From NCBI GenBank assembly GCA_934254915.1, contig CAKQMH010000001.1, forward strand, positions 207,838 through 271,837: a stretch of DNA of 64,000 nucleotides, in the 5' to 3' direction. The notes beneath the pieces were generated by a model, which was given only the letters and a program-made list of their open reading frames with translations, was not told the DNA's origin and ran no database searches. The position numbers and the translations under genes are program-made. Source of the DNA: an uncultured Alphaproteobacteria bacterium (GTDB lineage Bacteria > Pseudomonadota > Alphaproteobacteria > RF32 > CAG-239). Every line of letters starts with the position of its first letter. The first letter of the stretch is position 1. Positions 9,798 through 18,425 of the stretch are shown here, in pieces.

Positions 9798-10541
9798 GTG
9801 CGCAATCTTAACCTCAATCAACTGACTTTGGATTTTCCACATCTGCCCAGCCTTGGACGTGATGATTTCATGGTTGCGGACTGCAACTCTGAAGCGGTTA
9901 AGCTGATTGACAGCTGGCCGCAATGGCCTTATTTTGCCGTATGTATATATGGCCCGGAAGGTTGCGGGAAAACCCATTTAGCCAATGTGTTTGCCAACAA
10001 AGTCGCCAACCTCACTCACTATCCTTACCGCATTCCTTTTATCAAAGCCAAACAAATAAGCCTGACCAACTTTCGCAGTTTGTTTAACCGTCATAGTTGT
10101 CTGGTTATTGAAGAACTGTCGGCTGAGGTTAATCAGGAAGCGCTTTTCCACCTTTACAATCTTTATCGCGATGAGGGCGGCAACATTTTGTTTACCTCCG
10201 CCGAAGCCCCTGCCCGCTTAAATTTCAGCCTGCCTGACTTGCGTTCCCGTATGAACATTGTTCCGGCCGCCGCCATTAATGAACCGGATGATGATTTGCT
10301 TTCGGCACTCTATGTAAAACTGTTTAACGACCGCCAAATTATACCTTCGCCGGAAATCATAAATTATATTCTTAACAACACGCCGCGTTCGTTTGCTTAT
10401 GCCCGCAAACTGGTCGCCGAAATTGATGACATATCTCTTTCCTGCAAACGCGCCATTACCTTGCCGATTGTCAAAGAAGCGATAAGTTCTTTGGCCCATA
10501 ACGACTATGCGCAAGGCAATCTCTTCGGCTGGCAGGAGTAG
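9798..10541 (+). CDS. hdaA: HdaA-like DnaA-related replication regulator
   Basis: DnaA-related AAA+ protein of 247 aa without a DNA-binding domain. In Caulobacter, HdaA works with the beta clamp to stimulate ATP hydrolysis by DnaA and prevent re-initiation. Visible features: the N-terminal LNQLTLDFPHLPSLGRDDF, which includes a QLTLDF clamp-binding-like motif; Walker A GPEGCGKTH at 52-60; a degenerate Walker B LVIEEL; and sensor regions LFTSAEAP and PDLRSRM. The GTG at 9798 is used, with AAAGGA about 8 bp upstream. It follows cckA by 15 bp and closes the putative pgm-to-hdaA unit, placing two cell-cycle regulators together. Confidence 0.88.
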   Translation: MRNLNLNQLTLDFPHLPSLGRDDFMVADCNSEAVKLIDSWPQWPYFAVCIYGPEGCGKTHLANVFANKVANLTHYPYRIPFIKAKQISLTNFRSLFNRHSCLVIEELSAEVNQEALFHLYNLYRDEGGNILFTSAEAPARLNFSLPDLRSRMNIVPAAAINEPDDDLLSALYVKLFNDRQIIPSPEIINYILNNTPRSFAYARKLVAEIDDISLSCKRAITLPIVKEAISSLAHNDYAQGNLFGWQE

Positions 10542-10640
10542 CCTTTTATATTTTGTCTATTTTAGTCTTGCATATTTTTGCGAATTATGCTACTTCTGAC
10601 TTTAATCAAACATTATTTTACTAATTAAAAAACTATTATT

Positions 10641-11159
10641 ATGAGCAAAAAATTTAACTCTTTGTCGTCAATTGTACAACAGGCTATGTTTCAGCAGGAT
10701 AATGCCGAAAAGCTGGTATTGATGTATATTCATAATTATCCGCTCTGCGAAGAAGCATTGTTGAAAATTTTTGACTACCCGTTTGCCCAATCGGCACTTA
10801 CTGAATACATCACACGCTACAAGCTGCCGGAATCGGTGCAAGTCAAAATGCTGCAAATGCCCTACGGCTTAGCCTTGTTAAAAGCCTATGTCGCTACATA
10901 TGAGCATCTTGACAAACCGGCGCAAATACAAATGCTGCAAATGGAAAATATCGAAGAAGCCTTGGGTTTCTATGCACGAAAAGCGGCATTAACTTCTGCA
11001 GCCCAAGTAATGTTATTTGAACACCCTAAGGCTGAAGAACTGGCTGAGATTTACCTCAATTTTCATTACTTAACGCTGCCGGCGCAGTTAAAGCTGCTAA
11101 AGACTAGGAATCAAAAACTGATTGACTATTACCATCAAAGGTGGAAATTATCTTTCTAG
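10641..11159 (+). CDS. Hypothetical helical-repeat protein
   Basis: I do not recognise this 172-aa cytoplasmic protein. It has no signal peptide or membrane helix. From about residue 60 it contains four degenerate repeats of 26-28 residues with the pattern L-x-PAQ-x-x-M/L-L-x-M, followed by an alanine- and tyrosine-rich helix (for example LDKPAQIQMLQM, LTSAAQVMLFEH, LTLPAQLKLLKT). This suggests an alpha-solenoid interaction protein, resembling HEAT or LRR-variant repeats. It stands alone between hdaA and the convergent ftsZ, with a shared terminator downstream. Codon use resembles its neighbours. Confidence 0.7.
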   Translation: MSKKFNSLSSIVQQAMFQQDNAEKLVLMYIHNYPLCEEALLKIFDYPFAQSALTEYITRYKLPESVQVKMLQMPYGLALLKAYVATYEHLDKPAQIQMLQMENIEEALGFYARKAALTSAAQVMLFEHPKAEELAEIYLNFHYLTLPAQLKLLKTRNQKLIDYYHQRWKLSF

Positions 11160-11232
11160 GCACTACGCAAAAGATTCTGATATGCAGGCAGAATACCTCA
11201 AATTGCGGAATCGATCTTAACTCTAAACAAAA

Positions 11233-11260
11233 AGCCCGCTTTTTAAAGCGGGCTGTTTTT
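11233..11260. terminator. Bidirectional rho-independent terminator
   Basis: A perfect 10-bp stem (AGCCCGCTTT at 11233-11242, AAAGCGGGCT at 11245-11254) with a TT loop. A T run follows on the plus strand and an A run precedes it, giving a T run on the minus strand. It lies between the convergent 10641 gene and ftsZ and should serve both. Confidence 0.9.
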
Positions 11261-11279
11261 TGACAAATCAATACAATAA

Positions 11280-12971
11280 TTATTTATTTCTACGGAGGAA
11301 AGAAGGAATCTCCAAATTCAATCTGTCTTCCGGTTGGAAATCGTTTTCGGCAAAGGACGGAGAAATCGGCTCTTGTACCCGCTCATTTTCCTTTTGTTTT
11401 TTACGATTTCTTTTGGCGATGGAAAATCCGGTTACACGTTCAATCAATGTCGGCGTATAACTCTCGTCTTCATCATCGTCACTGACAATTAATTTTTCAA
11501 CTTCTTCAACCCGGCGCGGAGCAATCGGTGCGGGATTGTGGTTCGGGAATAATTCCGGCTCTTCTTCAACAGCACGCAAGGTGCTTTTAGCCTTAAAAAC
11601 ATTTTCATCTGCCGCCAAAGCACTCTGAATTTGAGTTTCTTCGTCTTCAGGTTTATTAATAATAGCTTTGAACAAAGATGATGCATTAGGCATCTCAGAA
11701 ATAACCGCCGATTTTTCTAAATCATCAAAATCTTTGAATTTTTCTTTAGGTTCCGCCTCAACCGAAACCACGCTGCTTACTTCGTCATCTTTTATTTTGT
11801 CTTGCAGTTTAACCACTGTCGCGGTATCTACAATATCTTCAACCTCAGAAGCAACACTTCCCTTCAGGGCTGAAAAAGTTTCCAAATTGGATGCAATATC
11901 CGCATTGGATGCAACAGGAGTAATTACTTCCTGTGCGATTGTTTCGGCAACAGTTTTGGCGCTTATAGGCTTGGGCATTTCGCTGCGGCGCGGTGCATTG
12001 GCACTGTCAATACCCGTAGCCACAATCGAAACGCGGATTTTTCCGCCTAATGTATCGTCAAAACTCGAACCGAAAATAATATTTGCGTCTTCATCAACTT
12101 CTTCTTTAATGCGGCTGGCCGCCTCATCAATCTCGAACAAAGTAATGTCTGAACCGCCGGTAATATTGATTAAAACACCTTTAGCACCGTGCATTGAACA
12201 ATCGTCCAACAACGGATTTGACAATGCCTGTTCAGCTGCTTTAACTGCACGGTCTTCGCCTTCGGCTTCGCCTGTTCCCATAATAGCTTTGCCTTTGTCT
12301 TGCATAATTGATTTAATATCGGCAAAGTCCAAATTAATCAGTCCCGGCATCAGCATCAAATCGGTAATCGAACGCACGCCGGCATACAACACATTATCCG
12401 CCATCACAAACGCATCGGCCAAAGTTGTATTTTTGTCGGCTACGCGGAATAAGTTTTGATTAGGAATTATGATAATACTGTCAACTTCTTTAGTGAAATT
12501 TTCGACAGCCGTTTCAGCGGTTTCATAACGTTTACGTCCTTCAAACTGGAATGGTTTTGTAACCACGCCGACCGTCAAAATGCCTTTTTGCTTGGCTAAT
12601 TTGGCTACTACCGGCGCAGCACCCGAACCTGTACCGCCACCCATACCGGCCGTAATAAACACCATGTTAGCGCCTTCCAATTCGCGCTCAATTTCATCTT
12701 TGGCTTCTTCCGCTGCGGCTTTACCGACTTCCGGACGAGCGCCTGCGCCCAAACCTTGTGTGGTTTCCAACCCGAGCTGAATTTTACGGCTGGCGGTTGA
12801 ATTTTCTAAAGCCTGCGCATCGGTATTGGCGACAATAAAATCAACCCCTTCAAGATTTTGAGCAATCATATTGTTAACGGCATTACCACCACCGCCGCCG
12901 ACCCCAATAACGGAAATCCGCGGTTTAAGATGCATAACGGTTTTATCTGGTACTGCTAACTTAATTGACAT
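11280..12971 (-). CDS. ftsZ: Cell division GTPase FtsZ
   Basis: Tubulin-like GTPase that forms the Z ring. The GTP signature GGGTGSG is at 111-117; NTDAQAL, the T7 loop NLDFADI and the NPLLDD region are intact. After the globular domain (to about 320) comes a variable acidic linker of about 230 residues ending in the conserved tail EIPSFLRRNK, which in Alphaproteobacteria binds FtsA and other partners. The total of 563 aa is in the long alphaproteobacterial range. I chose the ATG at 12971 (MSIKLAVP, like Caulobacter MAISLSAP) with GGGAG about 11 bp upstream; a TTG 18 bp upstream would overlap that site. It is the last gene of the division cluster, 94 bp after ftsA. Confidence 0.97.
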   Translation of the reverse strand: MSIKLAVPDKTVMHLKPRISVIGVGGGGGNAVNNMIAQNLEGVDFIVANTDAQALENSTASRKIQLGLETTQGLGAGARPEVGKAAAEEAKDEIERELEGANMVFITAGMGGGTGSGAAPVVAKLAKQKGILTVGVVTKPFQFEGRKRYETAETAVENFTKEVDSIIIIPNQNLFRVADKNTTLADAFVMADNVLYAGVRSITDLMLMPGLINLDFADIKSIMQDKGKAIMGTGEAEGEDRAVKAAEQALSNPLLDDCSMHGAKGVLINITGGSDITLFEIDEAASRIKEEVDEDANIIFGSSFDDTLGGKIRVSIVATGIDSANAPRRSEMPKPISAKTVAETIAQEVITPVASNADIASNLETFSALKGSVASEVEDIVDTATVVKLQDKIKDDEVSSVVSVEAEPKEKFKDFDDLEKSAVISEMPNASSLFKAIINKPEDEETQIQSALAADENVFKAKSTLRAVEEEPELFPNHNPAPIAPRRVEEVEKLIVSDDDEDESYTPTLIERVTGFSIAKRNRKKQKENERVQEPISPSFAENDFQPEDRLNLEIPSFLRRNK

Positions 12972-13065
12972 GGTATTACTGACTCCCAAAATCTTCTAAA
13001 CTTTTGTTGTCTTAAAGATAGTTAAAATAGATTAAGTTTTAGTTACCAAGTCTAAAAAAAATTGC

Positions 13066-14328
13066 TTAATCGAAAATTATTTTCAACCAATTCCAAATTC
13101 GTCCCATACCGCCGGCCGAAACTCCGGATAACGGCTTGTTTATAATTTTGCTTGGTTTCTTTTCATTATAGTTCAAAGCAAACAACAATAGCCCGATACA
13201 GGTTGAAAATGCCGGATTATAAAGACTGTCAGGTAAATTCAAAATATTTTTCGGACGTCCCAAACGAACCTGTTTGTCCAAAACCATTGAGGCCATTTTG
13301 CCAACGCCGACCAACTGTGATGCTCCGCCGGTTAATACCACCCGATGGCTTGAAACATCCTGCAGTCCGACTTCGGCTAATTTGCGATTAACCATTTCAA
13401 ACGTTTCTTCGATTCGCGGTGAAATAATTTTTATCAAATCGGCACGATTTATCTGTTTAATCAAGCTGTCGTCTTCCTCACCTACCTGATAGACATTAAT
13501 TGCCTCTTCTTGGTCTTGTGAAGATAAAAACGCACAACCGTATAATGTTTTCAACCGCTCCGCATGAGGAATTGAGGTAGTCAAACCATAGGCAATATCA
13601 TTTGTAACATTGCTTCCGCCGACCGGCAGCGAACTGAAATAGATCGGATAACCATGACGGAAACAGGCAATCGATGTTGTCCCGCCGCCCATGTCAATTA
13701 CCGTTGCACCAAGCTCACGTTCATCATCAACCAGACACGCCAGCCCTGAAGCATAAGCCGAAAAGGCACTGCCTGCTACTTCCAAATGCGCATTTTCGAT
13801 AATGGTCTGCACATTGCGATACATGATATCCGGCACCAATCCCAACAAAATATTGACCGATAACGTCTCGCCGAAAATATTGCGAGGATCTTTCATTTCT
13901 TCGCCGCCGTCCAAGCGATAATTTCCCGACAGACAGTGAATCAATTCACAGCCTTCGGTATTTACCTTATACATTCCTTTTTCGACGACTTTTTTCAAAT
14001 CGGTTTCATTAACCGGACGATTTTTATTTAAGGTGATTGTCGCATCTTTAATAACGCTTTTTACTTTGTCGCCGGAAATATTTACAATAACCCGCTCTAT
14101 CCGCTCATTGGCCATTTGCTCAGCAGTTTCCACCGCATTGCACACAGCCAGCGTCGCGTCATCAATATTGGTAATAATGCCGTTTTTAATTCCCTTTGAG
14201 GCATTATAACCGTATCCGACTACATTTATACGTTTATCGCGGCCAACCTTGGCAATAACACAGCTCACTTTGGTTGAGCCTATATCCAACGCCGCGATTG
14301 TTGTCATGCGATTAAACGAATGCGTCAA
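13066..14328 (-). CDS. ftsA: Cell division protein FtsA
   Basis: Actin-like ATPase that tethers FtsZ to the membrane. The phosphate-1 motif ALDIGSTKVSC is near the N-terminus, the phosphate-2 and adenosine motifs VIDMGGGTTS and VLTGGASQL follow, and the C-terminus (GRIWNWLKIIFD) is an amphipathic membrane-targeting helix. Length 420 aa is typical. The start is taken as TTG at 14328 because GGAGG lies 8 bp before it, whereas the in-frame ATG 21 bp downstream has no ribosome site. It is followed by ftsZ and preceded 17 bp away by ftsQ. Confidence 0.96.
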   Translation of the reverse strand: MTHSFNRMTTIAALDIGSTKVSCVIAKVGRDKRINVVGYGYNASKGIKNGIITNIDDATLAVCNAVETAEQMANERIERVIVNISGDKVKSVIKDATITLNKNRPVNETDLKKVVEKGMYKVNTEGCELIHCLSGNYRLDGGEEMKDPRNIFGETLSVNILLGLVPDIMYRNVQTIIENAHLEVAGSAFSAYASGLACLVDDERELGATVIDMGGGTTSIACFRHGYPIYFSSLPVGGSNVTNDIAYGLTTSIPHAERLKTLYGCAFLSSQDQEEAINVYQVGEEDDSLIKQINRADLIKIISPRIEETFEMVNRKLAEVGLQDVSSHRVVLTGGASQLVGVGKMASMVLDKQVRLGRPKNILNLPDSLYNPAFSTCIGLLLFALNYNEKKPSKIINKPLSGVSAGGMGRIWNWLKIIFD

Positions 14329-14345
14329 TTTACCTACCTCCGAAT

Positions 14346-15236
14346 TTAAGTCTTGCGCTCTGCCGCCAAATTCAGTTCAGCCGGCGGCTTTCCTTGGGTT
14401 TTGCGCAATTTTACCACAACTTTATGCGGTAATCTTAAATCGATTATAGTTAATTTACGTTTAAGAATCCCCTTGGTCTCATTTAAATTTAATAATTTTT
14501 TCCATGCTTCGGCAATATTTTCTTCCGGCAGCTTTACCGTAATTCCGGTATTAATGTCATCAAAAATTAAATTCCACCGCCGCGATGAAATAAAATTAGC
14601 TACCTTTATCCGTGCTCGAAATGCTTTATCGCTGTCTTTTATAACACTCCACAATTTAGCCAGATTATCCGGAGCTTTAGCCCCCACAATCAGCAATACC
14701 GGTTCTTGCGCGCGAAAATCTGCGTCAATGATTTTGCCTTCTTCATCAATCGGATAAAAGACCTCATTCAGCTGCCAAATGGCCACCACCGTTTTTTCTT
14801 CCAGCCTGATATTCAAGACATTAGGAAAGAAGCCGCGGCTGACTTCAGCATATTTAACCCACGGCAATTGTTCAATTTTTTGCCTAATATTATAAACATC
14901 AAGTTTCAACATATTATCGCCGCGATTAACGCCGGCGGCCTTAAATATCTCAGTTTTGGTGGTGCGATTACGTCCGCTAACCACAATATCGTCTAAGGTT
15001 AGGCCTTGACTGCCGGCCCAATCATAAACACTCTCTTTTACGGCCGCAATTTTTTTATTAACCAGATCATTTTTAAGCGTCAAAATCAGCGCCGCAACCA
15101 AACCTATCACCGCCAACACGACTAAATTACCCAACAAACGATACGGCCATTCCCGCTCCGGTGTCAAAACCGGATTCTCTATTTTTTTGACCGTGTCATT
15201 GACCGGTTCTTTAGTTTCTACCGTATCTTCGCTCAT
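14346..15236 (-). CDS. ftsQ: Cell division protein FtsQ
   Basis: Bitopic divisome protein linking early and late components through FtsB and FtsL. It has a cytoplasmic N-terminus, one membrane helix (about 34-54), a POTRA domain from about residue 80 (DIVVSGRNRT, then LPWVKYAEVSRGFFPNVLNIRL) and a beta domain. Length 296 aa is normal. It starts 2 bp after murB. The ddl gene that normally sits between murB and ftsQ is absent. Confidence 0.93.
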   Translation of the reverse strand: MSEDTVETKEPVNDTVKKIENPVLTPEREWPYRLLGNLVVLAVIGLVAALILTLKNDLVNKKIAAVKESVYDWAGSQGLTLDDIVVSGRNRTTKTEIFKAAGVNRGDNMLKLDVYNIRQKIEQLPWVKYAEVSRGFFPNVLNIRLEEKTVVAIWQLNEVFYPIDEEGKIIDADFRAQEPVLLIVGAKAPDNLAKLWSVIKDSDKAFRARIKVANFISSRRWNLIFDDINTGITVKLPEENIAEAWKKLLNLNETKGILKRKLTIIDLRLPHKVVVKLRKTQGKPPAELNLAAERKT

Positions 15237-15238
15237 AG

Positions 15239-16162
15239 CTATTTATTTATGCCCATGCGTTTAATTTCCCATTCCAGCGTAATTGAGGTTTCATCTTTCA
15301 CCCGTTGGATAATGGTTTCGCCCAGAGTTTCAATATCCGATGCCGTGGCATTGCCAGTATTAATCAAAAAATTGCAGTGTTTTTCCGATACTTTTGCTCC
15401 ATTAACCTGTAATTCGGCACAGCCTGATTTTTTAATCAATTCCCATGCTCTCAGTCCTTCAGGATTCTTAAATGTCGAACCGGCCGTTTTTTCATTATGC
15501 GGCTGTGACTTCATACGATAAGCTTTTTGCTCGTTAATAATTTTCAGCGTTTCATCCGGCGATTGCGGTTCGGTTTTCAACGTCAGCGAGGTGATAATCC
15601 AGTCATCGGGAAAAACACTTGAACGATAGCTTAACGATAAATCATGCACCGGAACTTCGCGGATATTGCCGTCTTCATCAACAATCGTAACTTTAACCAA
15701 AACATCCTTAAGTTCTTTGCCGAAACAACCGGCATTGGTTTTAATTGCACCGCCCAAATGCCCCGGAATTGAACACAAAAATTCCAAACCGCCGACAGCA
15801 TTAGCCAACATAATTTTTTTCAAATCGGCATTGCGCATCCCTGCTCCGCAGGTCAAAAGTCCGTCTTTCAGCTCCCATTTTTTATAAAATTTGCTGTCCA
15901 GTTTTATTACCACACCGGGAACGCCGCCGTCACGCACCAACAAATTCGAACCGCCGCCGATAACCGTTATCGGCAGATTAAACGGGCGAGTTTTCAAAAA
16001 CAGTGCCAAATCATCATCATCTTCGGGAAAATACATAACTTCGGCCGGGCCGCCCACCCCGAACCACGTGTGTTTGGACATCGGAACATTACATTTATAT
16101 TTGCCGCGTACTTCCGGCAGCAAAGCAACCAAATCATTTTTATGTGAGTGAAATCCAAACAT
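15239..16162 (-). CDS. murB: UDP-N-acetylenolpyruvoylglucosamine reductase
   Basis: FAD-dependent enzyme of the second committed step of peptidoglycan precursor synthesis (UDP-GlcNAc-enolpyruvate to UDP-MurNAc). Family motifs seen: NTWFGVGG-like HTWFGVGGPAE, the FAD loop VIGGGSNLLVRDGG, GLEFLCSIPGHLGGAIKTNAG and AGSTFKNPEG, typical of type IIb MurB. The start at 16162 (307 aa) is chosen for its AGGAGA site 6 bp upstream; a longer reading would run into murG. In related genomes murC lies between murG and murB; here the two are only 16 bp apart. Confidence 0.95.
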   Translation of the reverse strand: MFGFHSHKNDLVALLPEVRGKYKCNVPMSKHTWFGVGGPAEVMYFPEDDDDLALFLKTRPFNLPITVIGGGSNLLVRDGGVPGVVIKLDSKFYKKWELKDGLLTCGAGMRNADLKKIMLANAVGGLEFLCSIPGHLGGAIKTNAGCFGKELKDVLVKVTIVDEDGNIREVPVHDLSLSYRSSVFPDDWIITSLTLKTEPQSPDETLKIINEQKAYRMKSQPHNEKTAGSTFKNPEGLRAWELIKKSGCAELQVNGAKVSEKHCNFLINTGNATASDIETLGETIIQRVKDETSITLEWEIKRMGINK

Positions 16163-16178
16163 TGTTTTCTCCTGAAAA

Positions 16179-17288
16179 TTAGTGGCGGATAATATTTTTT
16201 TCGATGGCGTCAGCCAATCTTTGTGCGGCATCCTTTATTCCGGCTTTTTTGGCATTTGCCGACATTTTGACCAGATTATCCGGATGCTTAATCAAATCTT
16301 CAACTACCGTCTTAACTTTTTCGGCCGTAAATTCGGTTTGTTTAATCACTAAACCGGCTTTAGCCTCTGCTATTTCCTGCGCATTATACGTTTGGTGGTC
16401 ATCAGCGGCAATCGGCAGCGGCACTAATATCGACGGCACGCCCGTCACCGCAATCTCTGATACCGACGAAGCTCCGGCGCGTGATATTATTAACTGTGTC
16501 GAAGCATACAGCTCCGCCATATTTTGGAAGAAATGTTCTACCGTAACCTGACATTTCGTCTTTTGATAGGCTGCGGCAATCATATCTTCATCACCTTTGC
16601 GGCATTGCTGAAAAATCTTAATTTTGGCTTGCATGGCCGGAGCGAGTTTGGCCATAGCTTCCGGCAGCACCTCGCCGAAAACTTTTGCTCCCTGAGAACC
16701 GCCCAAAACCATAATTTGCATTTTATCTTCCGGCGCGGCAAATTCTTTCTGCCCGACTTCCACAATATTGGCGCGCACCGGCATTCCGGTCAGCACGGTT
16801 TTGATGCCGTTGGGGGTATATTTAACTTTACGAAAACTTTGCGCAATCAGCGTCGCATATTTGCTCAAAAACCGGTTTGTCCGGCTCATTACCGAATTCT
16901 GTTCATGGATTACCAAATCCGTCCCCAACAATATGGCCGCCATACAAGCCGGAAAAGAGGCATAACCGCCAAACCCGACTACGCAAACCGGCTTTTCCTT
17001 AATCAAGATCCAACCGGCCTGCAAAACTCCGATTGCTGTTTTAGCCAAACTTTTAAGCTTAAACCATTTTGACTTACCGACAATCGAACCTGACCAAACC
17101 GCATAATTGGGAATTTGTCCCAAATGGCCTTTATAATTATCCTTACCGCGGTTATCCGTTATCAACGCCAGCCGATAGCCGCGCTTTTCCAATTCTTCCG
17201 CCAAAGATTCTGCCGGATATACATGTCCGCCCGTGCCGCCGGCCGTTAAAACAATCAAAGGTTTATGCTTGGTTTTAGTTGCTTTCAT
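16179..17288 (-). CDS. murG: UDP-GlcNAc:lipid I N-acetylglucosaminyltransferase MurG
   Basis: Membrane-associated GT28 enzyme that adds GlcNAc to lipid I to make lipid II. The N-terminal glycine-rich loop TAGGTGGHVYPA (15-26), HEQNSVMSRTNR, VLGGSQGA and the C-terminal ISRAGASSVSE donor-binding motif are present. Length 369 aa from the ATG at 17288, which has GGAGG 6 bp upstream and overlaps the end of ftsW by 14 bp. Upstream in-frame starts would run further into ftsW. Confidence 0.96.
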   Translation of the reverse strand: MKATKTKHKPLIVLTAGGTGGHVYPAESLAEELEKRGYRLALITDNRGKDNYKGHLGQIPNYAVWSGSIVGKSKWFKLKSLAKTAIGVLQAGWILIKEKPVCVVGFGGYASFPACMAAILLGTDLVIHEQNSVMSRTNRFLSKYATLIAQSFRKVKYTPNGIKTVLTGMPVRANIVEVGQKEFAAPEDKMQIMVLGGSQGAKVFGEVLPEAMAKLAPAMQAKIKIFQQCRKGDEDMIAAAYQKTKCQVTVEHFFQNMAELYASTQLIISRAGASSVSEIAVTGVPSILVPLPIAADDHQTYNAQEIAEAKAGLVIKQTEFTAEKVKTVVEDLIKHPDNLVKMSANAKKAGIKDAAQRLADAIEKNIIRH

Positions 17289-18411
17289 CTTTTTCCTCCG
17301 CATGAACATTTTTGCGCGTAATTGCCAATAGCATTCCCAAGCACAAAGCCGTGGCCAACAATGATGAACCGCCGTACGAAATAAACGGCAAAGTCATTCC
17401 TTTGGTTGGTCCGATGTGCAATGTCGAAGCCATGTTGATAATTCCCTGCAAACCGAAACTGGCGGCCAAACCTGTCGCCGACAAGATGATAAACAGGTTA
17501 TTGTCCTTGCATGAAACTATCATTGATCTGATAACCACAAATGCATAAAGCGCCACAATGACAACACACAGCAGCATTCCGTATTCTTCCGCAGCTACGG
17601 CAAAAATAAAATCGGTGTGCGCATCGGGAATATAATCTTTAACAATCCCTTCCCCCGGTCCCATACCGAATAAATCGCCGTTACGAAAAGCTTCCAACGA
17701 CTTTTTAACCTGATAGCCGACATCATTATCCCCTGCCGCAAAAAAGCTCAGCAAACGTTGATGTACGTGCGGCAGCAAATAATAAGCTGCTCCCACTCCG
17801 ATTAAACCGATACCGCCCAATGCCACAACCCACACTATCGGCAATCCGGCTAAAAAGGCTTGCAGCCCCCAAATCGCCGAAATCAAAAGCGTCATTCCGA
17901 AATCAGGCTGTTTCAGCAATAACAATATCGTAAACAAAAACAGTACCAAAGCTAATATATTTCCCGGAAAATCGCGGTATTTTTTGTTTCCTTCAAACAA
18001 ACAGGCACAAACCACAATAAAAGCTGGTTTCACAAATTCTGACGGTTGCAGCGAAAAGCCCAACAAGTTAATCCAGCGCGATGCACCCTTGGTTACATCC
18101 CCGACAAACAATGTCGCAATCACCAATAAAATAAAGAACACATAGCTGCCCATGGCAATCCGGCGGATTTCCTTTAGCCCCAACATCGACAGACACAACA
18201 TTAAGCCGATTGCAAACGGCAAAAAGAACATTTGCTTAATCACGAAATGGAATTTTCCAACCCCGATTCTGCTGGCCACTGCCGGACTGGCCGAAAGGCT
18301 GAGCAGCACCCCGATAACCACAATTACCGCCAGCGCCGCCAACAAGCCTTTATCGACTGTCCACCACCATTTTGCCAAAGCACTGCGGCTGTTTCGTGAA
18401 AAAGCAATCAC
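17275..18411 (-). CDS. ftsW: Septal peptidoglycan polymerase FtsW
   Basis: SEDS-family membrane glycosyltransferase that polymerises lipid II at the septum with FtsI. At 378 aa it has about ten hydrophobic segments. SEDS signatures seen are WINLLGFSLQPSEFVKPAFIV, with the PSE motif, and the C-terminal TLPFISYGGSSLL. A GTG start at 18411 is supported by GGAG about 10 bp upstream. murD, normally between mraY and ftsW, is missing; the gap to mraY is 14 bp. Confidence 0.95.
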   Translation of the reverse strand: MIAFSRNSRSALAKWWWTVDKGLLAALAVIVVIGVLLSLSASPAVASRIGVGKFHFVIKQMFFLPFAIGLMLCLSMLGLKEIRRIAMGSYVFFILLVIATLFVGDVTKGASRWINLLGFSLQPSEFVKPAFIVVCACLFEGNKKYRDFPGNILALVLFLFTILLLLKQPDFGMTLLISAIWGLQAFLAGLPIVWVVALGGIGLIGVGAAYYLLPHVHQRLLSFFAAGDNDVGYQVKKSLEAFRNGDLFGMGPGEGIVKDYIPDAHTDFIFAVAAEEYGMLLCVVIVALYAFVVIRSMIVSCKDNNLFIILSATGLAASFGLQGIINMASTLHIGPTKGMTLPFISYGGSSLLATALCLGMLLAITRKNVHAEEKDESN

Positions 18412-18425
18412 TTCTGTTCACTCCG

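Noticed and set aside
11668..12459. A 263-codon open frame on the plus strand opposite ftsZ
   Set aside because: It lies wholly inside ftsZ, has a serine/isoleucine-rich composition typical of an antisense shadow, and no ribosome site or family match.
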